A stretch of DNA of 37,151 bases from Clostridia bacterium (GCA_017453335.1 JAFTKI010000015.1:1-37151); one strand, 5' to 3'. Counted from the stretch's first letter, positions 25,434-33,663 are shown. The notes: generated by a model not told the origin, from the sequence alone. Numbers and translations: made by a program.

Positions 25434-25435
25434 GC

Positions 25436-25471
25436 AATAAAAACAGCGCGAGCCGTTTCGACTCACGCAAC
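25436..25471 (-). ncRNA. Very short predicted minus-strand hairpin RNA or promoter-proximal terminator
   Basis: The predicted start for the minus-strand promoter (25506-25478) is near 25471. The next bases fold as GCGTGAGTCG-AAA-CGGCTCGCGC (10 bp including two G-U wobbles) followed by TGTTTTTATT. On the plus strand the wobbles become C-A mismatches, so the hairpin belongs to the minus-strand RNA. The product would be about 35 nt, with no coding content. Confidence 0.5.
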
Positions 25472-25477
25472 ATATCT

Positions 25478-25506
25478 ATTATAACACGTTTTTTTGGCTT
25501 TGTCAA
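25478..25506 (-). promoter_or_regulatory. Perfect-consensus minus-strand promoter with no gene behind it
   Basis: TTGACA (25506-25501), 17 bases, TATAAT (25483-25478). It faces away from the RNA gene at 25616 and runs directly into the hairpin at 25468-25436 and then against the end of the EEP gene. Confidence 0.85.
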
Positions 25507-25580
25507 CGAGAAAATAACAATAATAACCAATTTCTATTTTTTATACAAAAAATAATTGTGAGGTTTTTACAAATCGCCTA

Positions 25581-25609
25581 TTGAAATACAGCAAAAAATG
25601 TGCTATACT
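25581..25609 (+). promoter_or_regulatory. Promoter of the orphan structured RNA
   Basis: TTGAAA at 25581-25586, 17 bases, TATACT at 25604-25609. Predicted start about 25616. Confidence 0.8.
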
Positions 25610-25615
25610 ATAGGC

Positions 25616-26040
25616 GTAGAGGAAAGGAGGTACAAGCCGATGTACAAATAGAATCGGGAACTTGATACAAGGGTCGGGAGAGAAGAATTAAGAAGATTTG
25701 AATCTGGAGCGAGTAAAGAGGAAGACTCGATAAAGGAGTCTTGGCAGGAGAAAACGGAGAGATCGAAAAAAGGAGAAAAACATTCAAATCGATTGGAGAT
25801 AGATAAAATCCCTTGTAAAAAGATTCCCACGGAATTCGCCTTTTGAACCGAAGCAAACAAACAACAGCAAAGTGAACTCCCGTTGGAGAAAAAGAAGATT
25901 GGTGTTAGAAGTGAGTGGCAAGAGGACAAAAGGTAGACAATAGAAAGAGAGGATAAACAAATGATGTTAGATACTAAGAGTGAACAGAAGTGACCCTTGA
26001 TCGCGGGCTTACAACCGAGATCAAGGGTCATTTCTATTTT
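25616..26040 (+). ncRNA. Candidate large structured non-coding RNA of unknown class (about 425 nt, purine-rich)
   Basis: A transcription unit with promoter and terminator but no intact reading frame. Segments far apart are complementary in nested order: GAAT-C-GGGA (25651-25659) with TCCC then ATTC (25825-25837); TACAAGGG (25666-25673) with CCCTTGTA (25810-25817); GATTTGAAT (25695-25703) with ATTCAAATC (25782-25790). Inside the innermost is AAGACTC/GAGTCTT (25722-25742). A small hairpin GTACA/TGTAC (about 25630-25645) precedes them. CGGGAG (25675-25680) can pair with CTCCCG (25877-25882), crossing the nested helices as a pseudoknot. The 3' half is A/G-rich with a hairpin CTCC/GGAG. Length and layout recall ornate RNAs (raiA, ROOL, OLE, GOLLD), but I cannot assign one; RNase P, tmRNA and 6S signatures are absent. 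Confidence 0.6.
25991..26040 (+). terminator. Terminator of the structured RNA
   Basis: TGACCCTTGATC (25991-26002) pairs perfectly with GATCAAGGGTCA (26019-26030), followed by TTTCTATTTT. Confidence 0.85.
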
Positions 26041-26048
26041 CGTTATGG

Positions 26049-26077
26049 AGCCGTTCAAGCACGGCTTTTTCTTTTTG
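26049..26077 (+). terminator. Second, back-up terminator
   Basis: AGCCGT (26049-26054) and ACGGCT (26061-26066) form a hairpin followed by TTTTCTTTTTG on the plus strand. It shields the convergent ATPase gene, which ends at 26078. Confidence 0.75.
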
Positions 26078-28759
26078 TCAAAACCCGTTTTTCTTTCCTC
26101 TGAGGCGCCAAAGAGCCTTGCGGATGATCTCGAAGGGGAAGACCGAAAGCGATAACAGAAGAGTGACGACCAACTCCTTGACCAGCAAGGGGGCGGTTCT
26201 GAGCACACTGCCGCCGAGATAAACGAAGCCGATCTGAATCACGAGGATTGCGAGCATGATCAAAAGAAAAATGCGGTTTTTGGCAAGCCCCGAGAGCAGA
26301 TTGAGGCGGTCTGTCCTTGCGTTGAAGCAGTTGAATACCGAGGAGAAAATAAACAGCGCGAAAAATGCGGTCAGCAGATACAGGTGTTGCTCGTGCGGAC
26401 GGAAAACAGCGCGGATCGTGGGCGAGAACAGAAAATACAGACACAGCGCAACGGTAAATCCGCCGAGAAGCACGATCTGGTTGACCATGTAGCGGTTCAA
26501 GATCGGTTCATCACGCCGCTTTGGTGACTCCTTCATGTAGTCGTTGCGCGGTGGCTCTCCCGCAAAAGCCAAGCCCCCAAGCGTATCCATGATGATATTG
26601 ATCCACAGCATTTGCACCACGGTCACAGGTGAATCGATCCCCAAAAAGGGGCAGAGCATGGTAACCGCAACCGCGCAGAAATTCATAGTCAATTGCAAGG
26701 TGATAAACTTTCGGATGCTTTTGAAGATGGTGCGTCCGTAAAGCACCGCACGAACGATCGATGCCAGATTGTTGTCCATGATCAGAATATCGCCCGCATC
26801 CTTGGCAACCTGCGTGCCGCTTCCCATGGAAAATCCAATATCAGCGCGGCGCAAGGCGGGAGCATCATTGATGCCGTCACCCGTCATGCCGGTTACCATT
26901 CCAAGCTCCTGCGACAGCCGTACAAGACGGCTTTTGTCGGTTGGGAGTGCGCGGGCGATCACAGCGATGTGCGGAAGCCTTTCGCGGATCTCGGCATCCG
27001 TCATGCGGGAAAGCTCGGTTCCCGTCAGAATCAGATTTTGGTGACGGTTCAGGATGCCGCACTGCTTTGCGATGGTTTCGGCGGTTTGCGGATTGTCGCC
27101 CGTCATCATCACCACTTGAACGCCCGCATCCTGCAGGGTTGCCACCGAGCTTGCCGCCTCACGGCGCACAGGATCGGTCAGACATACGGCGCCGAGAAAG
27201 GACATGGGAGCAAGCTTATCCCGATCCAGCTCGCGTGCCGAAAGAGAGCCCTTCAGAACTGCTACCGTCAACACACGCGCTCCCGTTGCGGCGATTCGCC
27301 GAAGCTCCTTTTCTGTTTTGCTTTTGGAAAAGGGAAGCGGAGAAGCGTTTTCCCCCACCGCATCAACGATATGCCCAAGCAGCTTTTCGGGTGCGCCCAT
27401 GACCAAGGTCAGCGGTTCTTTCCCCGAAAGGCTGACCGCGGAATATTTTCGTGCGCTGTCAAAGGGCAGGCGAGAGGTCACACGGTATTCTTTTTCGATC
27501 GGCAGGTGCAAAATACTTTCCAACAAAGCGCGCTCGGTGGCACTTCCGCCAAGAACACACGGTGTTCCGTCCTGTCCCACACCCTCGGTGGCGGCGTTGT
27601 TGAAGCGAAAGATCAAGGAAAACAGACAGGCACGTCTTGGGTTATTGGATAAAAACCGTTCAAACGGATGTAGCGTACCGTCTGCGGCAAGGCAGGCGGT
27701 CAGCTTCATTTTTCCTTCGGTCAGCGTTCCTGTTTTGTCGGTGAACAGAATATTCATGCTGCCTGCTGCTTCCACTCCAACGGCTTTGCGCACCAACACA
27801 CGGTCGCGCAGCATTTTGCGGATGTTGGAGGAAAGCACTACGGCAATCATCATGGGAAGCCCCTCGGGAACGGCAACCACCAGAACGGTCAAGGCAAGCG
27901 TGAAGGCATGGAAGAGATGCTCCAACAGGTACGGAATATTCCGTATTTTGAGCGCGACTACCGCCCATTGCATCCCGCTGTCCAGCACAAATACATTGAA
28001 AAGATAGGCAAACGCGACCAGCGCGGCGGCAAGATAGCCCAATCGGCTGATCTGACGCGCCAGCTTTTCAAGACGAATTTTCAAAGGGCTTTTTCGAGTG
28101 TCTTGCTGGATCTCACGCGAGATCTGACCGAGAAAGGTACGGTCACCAACCGCCGCGACCTCCATCTCACCGCCGCCTGCCGTAACGGTACAGCCGCGAA
28201 ACAGTGCCGACGGTGCGTTCGGCTCCAGAGAAGAGTCGCTTGTAGCTTGCTTTTTGACCTCTCGGTTTTCGCCTGTCATGCAGGATTGATCGGTCTTCAG
28301 CTCCCCTGTACGCAACAGCCCGTCGGCAGGGATTTGCTCCCCCGCATCCAGGAGGATCACATCTCCCACAACGACCTCGGAGATCGGGATCTCACGGATA
28401 ACGCCCGATCGCCGTACCCGACAAACACCCTTGTCATTTTCCTCGGAAAGCGCCTCAAAGGCGCGCGCCGAGCCGTATTCCGAAAGGGTGGAGATCAGCG
28501 TGGCAAGAAAGACCGCCACCCCGATCCCCAGCGTTTCGATCAGATTGCCGCCCTTTGAAAGCAGGATCAGATTGATGATCAGCGCCGCCAACAGGATACG
28601 GATCACGGGATCGTTCAGGTTTGCAAAAAAACGCCGCAAGAACCCTTTCCCGCGTGCTTTTGTTAAAATATTTGCGCCGTGTGCCGCGCGCGATGCACGT
28701 ACCTCTTCATCGCACAGCCCCATTTTTTTTCGTTGGTCTTTTGTTTGATAGTCTTTCAT
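26078..28759 (-). CDS. Calcium-type P-type ATPase (P2A/P2B)
   Basis: Membrane ion pump of 893 residues. After a cytoplasmic N-terminus, helix pair M1-M2 (about 45-95), the actuator domain (TGE loop in SCMTGENREVKKQ), and M3-M4 with VVAVPEGLPMMIAVVLSSN, whose PEGLP marks calcium or manganese pumps. The phosphorylated aspartate is Asp341 in DKTGTLTEGKMK; the nucleotide domain ends with MVTGMTGDGINDAPALRRAD. Six C-terminal helices complete the ten expected. The substrate is most likely Ca2+, exported from the cell. The ATG at 28759 has GGAGG eight bases upstream; an extension 26 codons longer lacks a site. No partner gene is near; it is flanked by the orphan RNA and a terminator. Confidence 0.93.
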   Translation of the reverse strand: MKDYQTKDQRKKMGLCDEEVRASRAAHGANILTKARGKGFLRRFFANLNDPVIRILLAALIINLILLSKGGNLIETLGIGVAVFLATLISTLSEYGSARAFEALSEENDKGVCRVRRSGVIREIPISEVVVGDVILLDAGEQIPADGLLRTGELKTDQSCMTGENREVKKQATSDSSLEPNAPSALFRGCTVTAGGGEMEVAAVGDRTFLGQISREIQQDTRKSPLKIRLEKLARQISRLGYLAAALVAFAYLFNVFVLDSGMQWAVVALKIRNIPYLLEHLFHAFTLALTVLVVAVPEGLPMMIAVVLSSNIRKMLRDRVLVRKAVGVEAAGSMNILFTDKTGTLTEGKMKLTACLAADGTLHPFERFLSNNPRRACLFSLIFRFNNAATEGVGQDGTPCVLGGSATERALLESILHLPIEKEYRVTSRLPFDSARKYSAVSLSGKEPLTLVMGAPEKLLGHIVDAVGENASPLPFSKSKTEKELRRIAATGARVLTVAVLKGSLSARELDRDKLAPMSFLGAVCLTDPVRREAASSVATLQDAGVQVVMMTGDNPQTAETIAKQCGILNRHQNLILTGTELSRMTDAEIRERLPHIAVIARALPTDKSRLVRLSQELGMVTGMTGDGINDAPALRRADIGFSMGSGTQVAKDAGDILIMDNNLASIVRAVLYGRTIFKSIRKFITLQLTMNFCAVAVTMLCPFLGIDSPVTVVQMLWINIIMDTLGGLAFAGEPPRNDYMKESPKRRDEPILNRYMVNQIVLLGGFTVALCLYFLFSPTIRAVFRPHEQHLYLLTAFFALFIFSSVFNCFNARTDRLNLLSGLAKNRIFLLIMLAILVIQIGFVYLGGSVLRTAPLLVKELVVTLLLSLSVFPFEIIRKALWRLRGKKNGF

Positions 28760-28905
28760 TCTTTCCCTCCGTTCTGTTTCTTTTTCTACTTTATGACAGG
28801 GAAGGGAAAGATATGTTTGTTTGAAGAAGGAACTCATAGGGATTTACGAATGATGCACAATTCTCAAGCTTTTTGAAATAATAAACAAAAAGTATGTTAA
28901 GAAAC

Positions 28906-28956
28906 AAAATAAGCAAGGCGTTTAAGTTTTTTGTACTTAATCGCCTTGCTTATTTT
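28906..28956 (-). terminator. Terminator of the polysaccharide deacetylase gene
   Basis: AAAATAAGCAAGGCG (28906-28920) pairs perfectly with CGCCTTGCTTATTTT (28942-28956), extended inside by TTAAGT/ACTTAA. On the minus strand it follows the deacetylase stop by about 40 bases. The rest of 28760-28905 shows no clear promoter or gene. Confidence 0.85.
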
Positions 28957-28993
28957 TATCAAATTTTATCTTTTTACCGAAAAGACTTTATGC

Positions 28994-29824
28994 TCAATAC
29001 GCCGAATGGTAAATGTGACCGGGAGCCAAGCTATCGCCCAGCAGCTCGGAAACCGTGACTACCTCGTAGCCCTCTTCATAAAGGCGTTGCATGATGATCA
29101 CGGCGGCATCATAGGTGCTTTGATAAATGTCGTGCATCAGAATGATAGAGCCGTCGCGTACCTTCGACATCACGTTTTCCACGATTGCCTCCACCTTTTG
29201 TGCCGATTCCTCGTCGGATTCATAAGGAGAATATCTGTAGTTCCAATCGTCCGAATCCACGTCCCAGTTGATGATAGAGTAGGGGGAGCTTTGGATTCGC
29301 TCCGGGGAGATCTCACCGCCGATGGGACGCATCAGACGGATGTTGTAATTGGGAAGCACCGAAAGAATTTCATCGCGCGTTTTATTGATCTCGTAATCAT
29401 AGACCTCGTCCGAGCAATCATCGTAGTAAATCCCCGAGCCGTGCGTATAGGCGTGAATTCCGATCTCGTTGCCGTTTTGCACCGCGTATGTAAGAGCCTT
29501 TCCGTTTCCGATGCGGTTCCCGATCACAAAAAAGGTGGCGTGGAAGCCGTATTTGTTCAGCTCGTCCACAAGTGCCTGCGTGTTTTTGCCCTCGTTGGCA
29601 TATTGCGGCCCGTCATCAAAGGTCAAAGCCACTCGCTTTTTGGGCGGTTCGGTCTGATCGCCGCCTCCCATCACGGGGATGCTGTCGTCGTTTTCGGGAG
29701 GAAGCTCCTCGGGAGGCCTTGAACCCTCCGTATAGCTGGAGCAACCAAAGACCAACGGCAGAACCAACAGGAGCGCACAGACTCGAAGGGTAGCAGAGAG
29801 AATATTTTTAACAGACTTTTTCAT
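28994..29824 (-). CDS. Lipoprotein polysaccharide deacetylase (NodB domain, CE4)
   Basis: 276 residues. A basic N-terminus, hydrophobic stretch and lipobox LVFGCSS indicate a lipoprotein anchored at Cys28. A Pro/Glu-rich linker precedes the NodB domain: RVALTFDDGP (catalytic Asp and metal Asp), GNEIGIHAYTHGSG (metal His pair, H-x-x-x-H), RPIGGE (arginine loop), INWDVDSDDW, and IILMHDIY (the late catalytic His region). Likely removes acetyl groups from peptidoglycan or another surface glycan, which protects against lysozyme; this is known for the family. The ATG has AAGGAG five bases upstream. Confidence 0.93.
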   Translation of the reverse strand: MKKSVKNILSATLRVCALLLVLPLVFGCSSYTEGSRPPEELPPENDDSIPVMGGGDQTEPPKKRVALTFDDGPQYANEGKNTQALVDELNKYGFHATFFVIGNRIGNGKALTYAVQNGNEIGIHAYTHGSGIYYDDCSDEVYDYEINKTRDEILSVLPNYNIRLMRPIGGEISPERIQSSPYSIINWDVDSDDWNYRYSPYESDEESAQKVEAIVENVMSKVRDGSIILMHDIYQSTYDAAVIIMQRLYEEGYEVVTVSELLGDSLAPGHIYHSAY

Positions 29825-29855
29825 GTGGGCTCCTTATCATTTTTTTGGTAATATA

Positions 29856-29884
29856 ATTATACAATAGTAAGACTTGGAAGTCAA
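29856..29884 (-). promoter_or_regulatory. Promoter of the polysaccharide deacetylase gene
   Basis: On the minus strand TTGACT (29884-29879), 17 bases, TATAAT (29861-29856), 32 bases upstream of the start codon. Confidence 0.8.
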
Positions 29885-29910
29885 TAGAGTACCGTCGAAT
29901 TTTGCAAAAA

Positions 29911-29960
29911 AATCCGTGCAGAGGCACAAGTCCGAAAGGACTTGTATGCTCTGCACGGAT
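29911..29960 (-). terminator. Terminator of the cardiolipin synthase gene
   Basis: A long hairpin: ATCCGTGCAGAG with CTCTGCACGGAT, extended by a second stem ACAAGTCC/GGACTTGT with GAAA loop. On the minus strand it is followed by seven T residues, four bases after the stop codon region. Confidence 0.9.
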
Positions 29961-29964
29961 CATG

Positions 29965-31506
29965 TTACATCAGAGGTGCGAAAATACGGCAAATACTGTG
30001 GAAAAACCGAACGAATATGTTGAATTTACAATCGTTGAGCGTGATCTCCCGACAGCGTTCAACCGTTTCCAGATAGTCGCGTTTGACATCGGCAATCGAA
30101 TCGGTGCGGTACAGGCAAGCACCGCATTCAAAATGCAGATACAGACTGCGAAAATCGAAGTTGGTGGTTCCAACGGTAGCCACCACATCATCGCAGACCA
30201 CGTTCTTGGCGTGCATAAATCCGCCCGAGAATTCGTAGACCTTCACGCCCGCCTCGATCAGTGACCGATAATAGGAGCGAGAGGTGAAGTGAACCACCTT
30301 TTTGTCGGGAATTTCGGGAGTGATGATGCGAACATCCACGCCGCAACGGGCGCTTTCCTCCAATGCCGACATCAGGTTGTCATCGGTCATCAGATAGGGA
30401 GTAGTGATATAAAGATAACGTTGCGATTGCTCGATGATGCGTAAATAAATTTGCTCTCCCACATCGCGGCTGTTCATCGGACTGTCGGAATAGGGCTGAA
30501 CCCAGCCTGTAACGCCCTGTATTTGGGAATATTCGGGCTTGTACTGCGCGAAATCCTCTTCTTGGCGGGACAGAACGCTCCACATTTGCAAAAAGATGAC
30601 CGTCAGTCCCCAGGCACCGTCCCCCTCCAGGCGGATGGCACTGTCCTTCCATTCTCCGAACTTGATCTTTTTTGCGATATACTCATCGGCAAGATTGATG
30701 CCGCCCGTATAGGCGATCTTGCCATCGATCGCGGCGATCTTGCGGTGGTCGCGGTTGTTTTGTGTACTGGTCAGAAACGGGTGAAAGGGATTGAATCGTT
30801 CGCAACGGATGCCCATTGCACGAAGCTTTTTTGCGTAGTTCGGTGGAAGCGTGGGAAGGGACCCAACGTCATCGTAGATCACGCGGACGTCAACTCCTGC
30901 CGCAACCTTTTCCTGCAGGATCGAAAGGATCGTGTCCCACATATATCCGGGGGCAATGATAAAATATTCCAAAAAGATATAGTGCTGTGCCGATTGCAGG
31001 TCACGGAGCAGAGAAGGAAACATCGCCTCTCCCGAAGCATAATACTCGGTTTTTGTGTTGTCGTAGATGGGGAAGGGGGTGTTTCTGTTCAGATAGCGCA
31101 GCTGCTTTTGTGCCTCCGGCATTTGCGCCAGCGCGGTTTGATAGGTCTTTTCGCTGCCGTCAAAAGCTGTTTCGGATGCCTTTTCTACCTTTATCAGCCG
31201 TTTCCGCAAGCCGTGTGAGTTGGTTTGGGAATGGAAGATCCAATAAAAAACGCCGCCGAATACGGGAAGCAGGAGGATCAGAAAGATCAAAGACATTTTA
31301 AAGGCGGCTTTATCCTGCCGCAATAGCAGGTGAAGTGCTGTGATCGCGCTGAAGAGCGTTAATAGATCTCTCAGCCAAGCCAGGCGGGTGTAATAAGCCA
31401 GCAACAGCGCTGTAAAGGTGATCTGCATCAGGATCAGCAGAATAATAAACACGCGGCGGTTGAACAGCTTTTGAAGAGCACTGAGCACAAACGGCTTTTT
31501 CTTCAT
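29965..31506 (-). CDS. cls: Cardiolipin synthase (phospholipase D superfamily)
   Basis: 513-residue membrane enzyme that condenses two phosphatidylglycerol molecules into cardiolipin and glycerol. Two N-terminal membrane segments (about 14-50 and 65-92) are followed by two PLD HKD motifs, the first HRKIAAIDGKIAYTGGINLAD and the second MHAKNVVCDDVVATVGTTNFD. It matches the Firmicutes ClsA length. AAAGGAGG six bases before the ATG is a strong ribosome site. The gene has its own promoter and terminator. The neighbouring gene is a divergently transcribed ribosomal protein. Confidence 0.95.
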   Translation of the reverse strand: MKKKPFVLSALQKLFNRRVFIILLILMQITFTALLLAYYTRLAWLRDLLTLFSAITALHLLLRQDKAAFKMSLIFLILLLPVFGGVFYWIFHSQTNSHGLRKRLIKVEKASETAFDGSEKTYQTALAQMPEAQKQLRYLNRNTPFPIYDNTKTEYYASGEAMFPSLLRDLQSAQHYIFLEYFIIAPGYMWDTILSILQEKVAAGVDVRVIYDDVGSLPTLPPNYAKKLRAMGIRCERFNPFHPFLTSTQNNRDHRKIAAIDGKIAYTGGINLADEYIAKKIKFGEWKDSAIRLEGDGAWGLTVIFLQMWSVLSRQEEDFAQYKPEYSQIQGVTGWVQPYSDSPMNSRDVGEQIYLRIIEQSQRYLYITTPYLMTDDNLMSALEESARCGVDVRIITPEIPDKKVVHFTSRSYYRSLIEAGVKVYEFSGGFMHAKNVVCDDVVATVGTTNFDFRSLYLHFECGACLYRTDSIADVKRDYLETVERCREITLNDCKFNIFVRFFHSICRIFAPLM

Positions 31507-31544
31507 GGGATTCCTCCTTTCCTTCTTGATGGTCGTACAAGCCT

Positions 31545-31573
31545 ATTATAGTCGATTCCGATTGAAAAATCAA
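31545..31573 (-). promoter_or_regulatory. Promoter of cardiolipin synthase
   Basis: On the minus strand TTGATT (31573-31568), 17 bases, TATAAT (31550-31545). The tract 31574-31685 between this and the rplS promoter is A/T-rich and shows no gene. Confidence 0.8.
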
Positions 31574-31686
31574 GTTTTTTTCTATTTTTTTTAAAAAGTT
31601 CATGTAGACTTAAAACAGAAAATTGCCCATAAAGAGATCAAAAAAATAAAAAGTTTCAAAGAAACCAAAAAAATTCAAAAAAAGAC

Positions 31687-31715
31687 TTGCAAAATGGAAA
31701 AAGATGTGTTATAAT
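31687..31715 (+). promoter_or_regulatory. Promoter of rplS
   Basis: TTGCAA at 31687-31692, 17 bases, TATAAT at 31710-31715. Confidence 0.85.
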
Positions 31716-31721
31716 ACCCCT

Positions 31722-31795
31722 GTTGTGCTGAGCAACGATAATTTTAGGGTGGTCCGCTGCATGCTCGCATGAACACCCGGTAGTATAGGAGGACT
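31722..31795 (+). promoter_or_regulatory. L19 leader RNA candidate (autoregulatory rplS leader)
   Basis: An 80-base leader contains GGGTG (31747-31751) pairing with CACCC (31774-31778), a short inner ATGC/GCAT hairpin, then AGGAGG at 31788-31793. Size and position fit the L19 leader family of Firmicutes, where free L19 is thought to repress its own mRNA. Assigned from position and fold, not from a search. Confidence 0.6.
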
Positions 31796-31800
31796 CAAAA

Positions 31801-32142
31801 ATGAACATGATTGAGGCTTTTACAAACGAGCAAATGAAAGCGGAGCTGCCCGTAATCCGCATCGGTGACACCATCCGTGTTCACAACCGTATCAAAGAGG
31901 GTAACAGAGAAAGAATCCAGATGTTCGAAGGCACCGTTATCGCAAAGCATGGCGGTGGAATCTCCGAAACCTTCACTGTAAGACGTATTTCTTACGGCGT
32001 AGGCGTTGAGAAGACCTTCCCGATCCACTCTCCCAACGTTGAGAAGGTAGATATCATCCGCGTTGGTAAGGTAAGACGCGCAAAGCTGTACTACCTGCGT
32101 GACAGAGTTGGTAAGGCTTCCAAGGTTAAGGAACAGATCTGA
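31801..32142 (+). CDS. rplS: 50S ribosomal protein L19
   Basis: 113 residues, the standard length. Conserved segments: [75 protein letters not shown]19 sits at the 30S-50S interface. In many bacteria it follows rpsP-rimM-trmD; here it is alone with its own promoter, leader and terminator. Confidence 0.98.
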   Translation: MNMIEAFTNEQMKAELPVIRIGDTIRVHNRIKEGNRERIQMFEGTVIAKHGGGISETFTVRRISYGVGVEKTFPIHSPNVEKVDIIRVGKVRRAKLYYLRDRVGKASKVKEQI

Positions 32143-32157
32143 TTCGATCCAACGGAT

Positions 32158-32192
32158 AAAGCACTTGTCGTTTTCGGCGAGTGCTTTTTCTC
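32158..32192 (+). terminator. Terminator of rplS
   Basis: AAAGCACTTGTCG with CGGCGAGTGCTTT around loop TTTT, followed by TTCTCTTTTT. Confidence 0.85.
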
Positions 32193-32265
32193 TTTTTCGC
32201 GGTTCTAATCGGCAAGCTTTTTTCATATCGATAAAGCAAGAATGCTTTTGAAAGGCGGAAGAGAT

Positions 32266-33567
32266 ATGAAAAAAATGGTACGTTTTTTGGTTGCGGTTTT
32301 GGTTTTTGCACTGTGCTTGCCCATGTTGGGGATTTCGGGGGCTGCACAAGCTGCGGAGCAACCTGTTCTGTCGTATGGATTGTGTGTATTGGCGGCGGGG
32401 ACCGACGTTGCCGTATCGGCGCCGATCGGGAATGATGTGCTGTTTTCGGCGGATTGCTTTGCAAGAGGACTCAACCTGCCGCGGGTGGAGTACATCACGG
32501 TAAAATCCTTGCCCGATCCTCTCAAGGGCGAATTGCTGCTGGGCTCAACGCGCGTGGCGGCGGGACAGACCGTTTCGGGAGGGAATCTTGCACTGATGAA
32601 TTTCTCGCCCGCGACCGAGGATTATACGCAGGCATCGTTTACCTTTACGGCGAACGGCGGCAGCGTGCCGATGATCTGCAACGTATACCTGACGGGAGAG
32701 ATCAATTATACTCCAACAGTGAGCATGGCGTCGGGGCTTTCGCTGAATCAGTCTACTTATGAGAATTTAGAGCTTTACGGAACGCTTTCCGGCTACGATC
32801 CCGATGGAGACACGCTGATTTTCGAGGTGGTCTCCTATCCTCGGAACGGTTCGGTTCTGCTGCTCGATCGCAATGCGGGAAAGTATGTTTACCGTCCGAG
32901 TGAGGGATATGTAGGGACCGACAGCTTTTCTTACATCGTGCGTGACCGCTACGGCAATTACAGTGCTTCGGCAACCGTTGACCTGAAGATCACGAAATCG
33001 GGCAGTACCGTAACGTATGCCGATATGCAGGGAACCCCCTCGTACCGCGCGGCACTTGCCATGACCGATGCAGGGATCATGAGCGGAACGCAGATTGGCG
33101 ATAAGTGCTATTTTTATCCCGATCGCGCTGTCAGCCGCATTGAGTTTTTGGTGATGGCAATGAACGCAATCGGAATTTACGAGGTTCCCGCTTGCGAGCA
33201 GACCGTTTTTGCGGATGACGGTGAGATCGCGGACTCAATGAAGGGGTACGTTGCTGCCGCATACGACTTGGGCTACGTCAGCGGAACGCTTGAAAACGGA
33301 ACCCTTTGCTTTCTTCCGAACAATGAGATCACACGCGCCGAGGCGGCTGTGATGCTGTCCAATTTGGTTGGTCTTTGCGAGATCCCCGTGATCCCCACCT
33401 TTTCCGATGGCTCGGATATCCCCGTGTGGGCAAGAGAATCGATCTACTCGCTCAACGCCGCAGGGATCATGGTGGAAAGCGAGGGCTGTATTTCGCCCAC
33501 GGCAACGCTTACGCGCGCAGATACCGCCGAAATGCTTTTCGCGGTGATGCAGTATGTTGAAAAATAA
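32266..33567 (+). CDS. Secreted surface protein with cadherin-like repeat and SLH domains
   Basis: 433 residues. A signal peptide (MKKMVRFLVAVLVFALCLP, cleavage likely after AQA near residue 31) is followed by an unassigned ~120-residue region, then one bacterial cadherin-like/Ig repeat with YDPDGDTLIFEVV and YRPSEGYVGTDSFSYIVRD (about 180-250). The C-terminal half contains three SLH repeats (from about 255, with RAVSRIEFLVMAMNAIG, NEITRAEAAVMLSNLVG and ATLTRADTAEMLFAVMQ), which bind pyruvylated secondary wall polymers. It is thus held non-covalently on the wall; its partner or ligand is unknown. The start at 32266 has AAAGGCGG upstream; a longer frame has no signal-like N-terminus. Confidence 0.88.
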   Translation: MKKMVRFLVAVLVFALCLPMLGISGAAQAAEQPVLSYGLCVLAAGTDVAVSAPIGNDVLFSADCFARGLNLPRVEYITVKSLPDPLKGELLLGSTRVAAGQTVSGGNLALMNFSPATEDYTQASFTFTANGGSVPMICNVYLTGEINYTPTVSMASGLSLNQSTYENLELYGTLSGYDPDGDTLIFEVVSYPRNGSVLLLDRNAGKYVYRPSEGYVGTDSFSYIVRDRYGNYSASATVDLKITKSGSTVTYADMQGTPSYRAALAMTDAGIMSGTQIGDKCYFYPDRAVSRIEFLVMAMNAIGIYEVPACEQTVFADDGEIADSMKGYVAAAYDLGYVSGTLENGTLCFLPNNEITRAEAAVMLSNLVGLCEIPVIPTFSDGSDIPVWARESIYSLNAAGIMVESEGCISPTATLTRADTAEMLFAVMQYVEK

Positions 33568-33628
33568 AATCGAATCGTAATAGAAAAATAGGAATATTCG
33601 AAAAAATACGGAATTTTTGAAAAAAGAC

Positions 33629-33657
33629 TTGCAAAACGAAAAACAATCTGTTATAAT
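33629..33657 (+). promoter_or_regulatory. Promoter of the SRP RNA gene
   Basis: TTGCAA at 33629-33634, 17 bases, TATAAT at 33652-33657; the spacer and upstream A/T context match the rplS promoter closely. The interval 33568-33628 between the SLH gene and this promoter holds no gene. Confidence 0.85.
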
Positions 33658-33663
33658 AAATAG

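Noticed and set aside
25616..26040. RNase P RNA, tmRNA or 6S RNA
   Set aside because: No RNase P GAGGAAAGUCC core, no tRNA-like half with CCA and no 6S closing stem with central bubble. The 3' end is an ordinary terminator.
25603..26208. Minus-strand frame through the orphan RNA into the ATPase end
   Set aside because: It reads antisense to a promoter-terminator unit and overlaps the ATPase stop region; Ser/Leu-rich composition is what an A/G-rich opposite strand gives.
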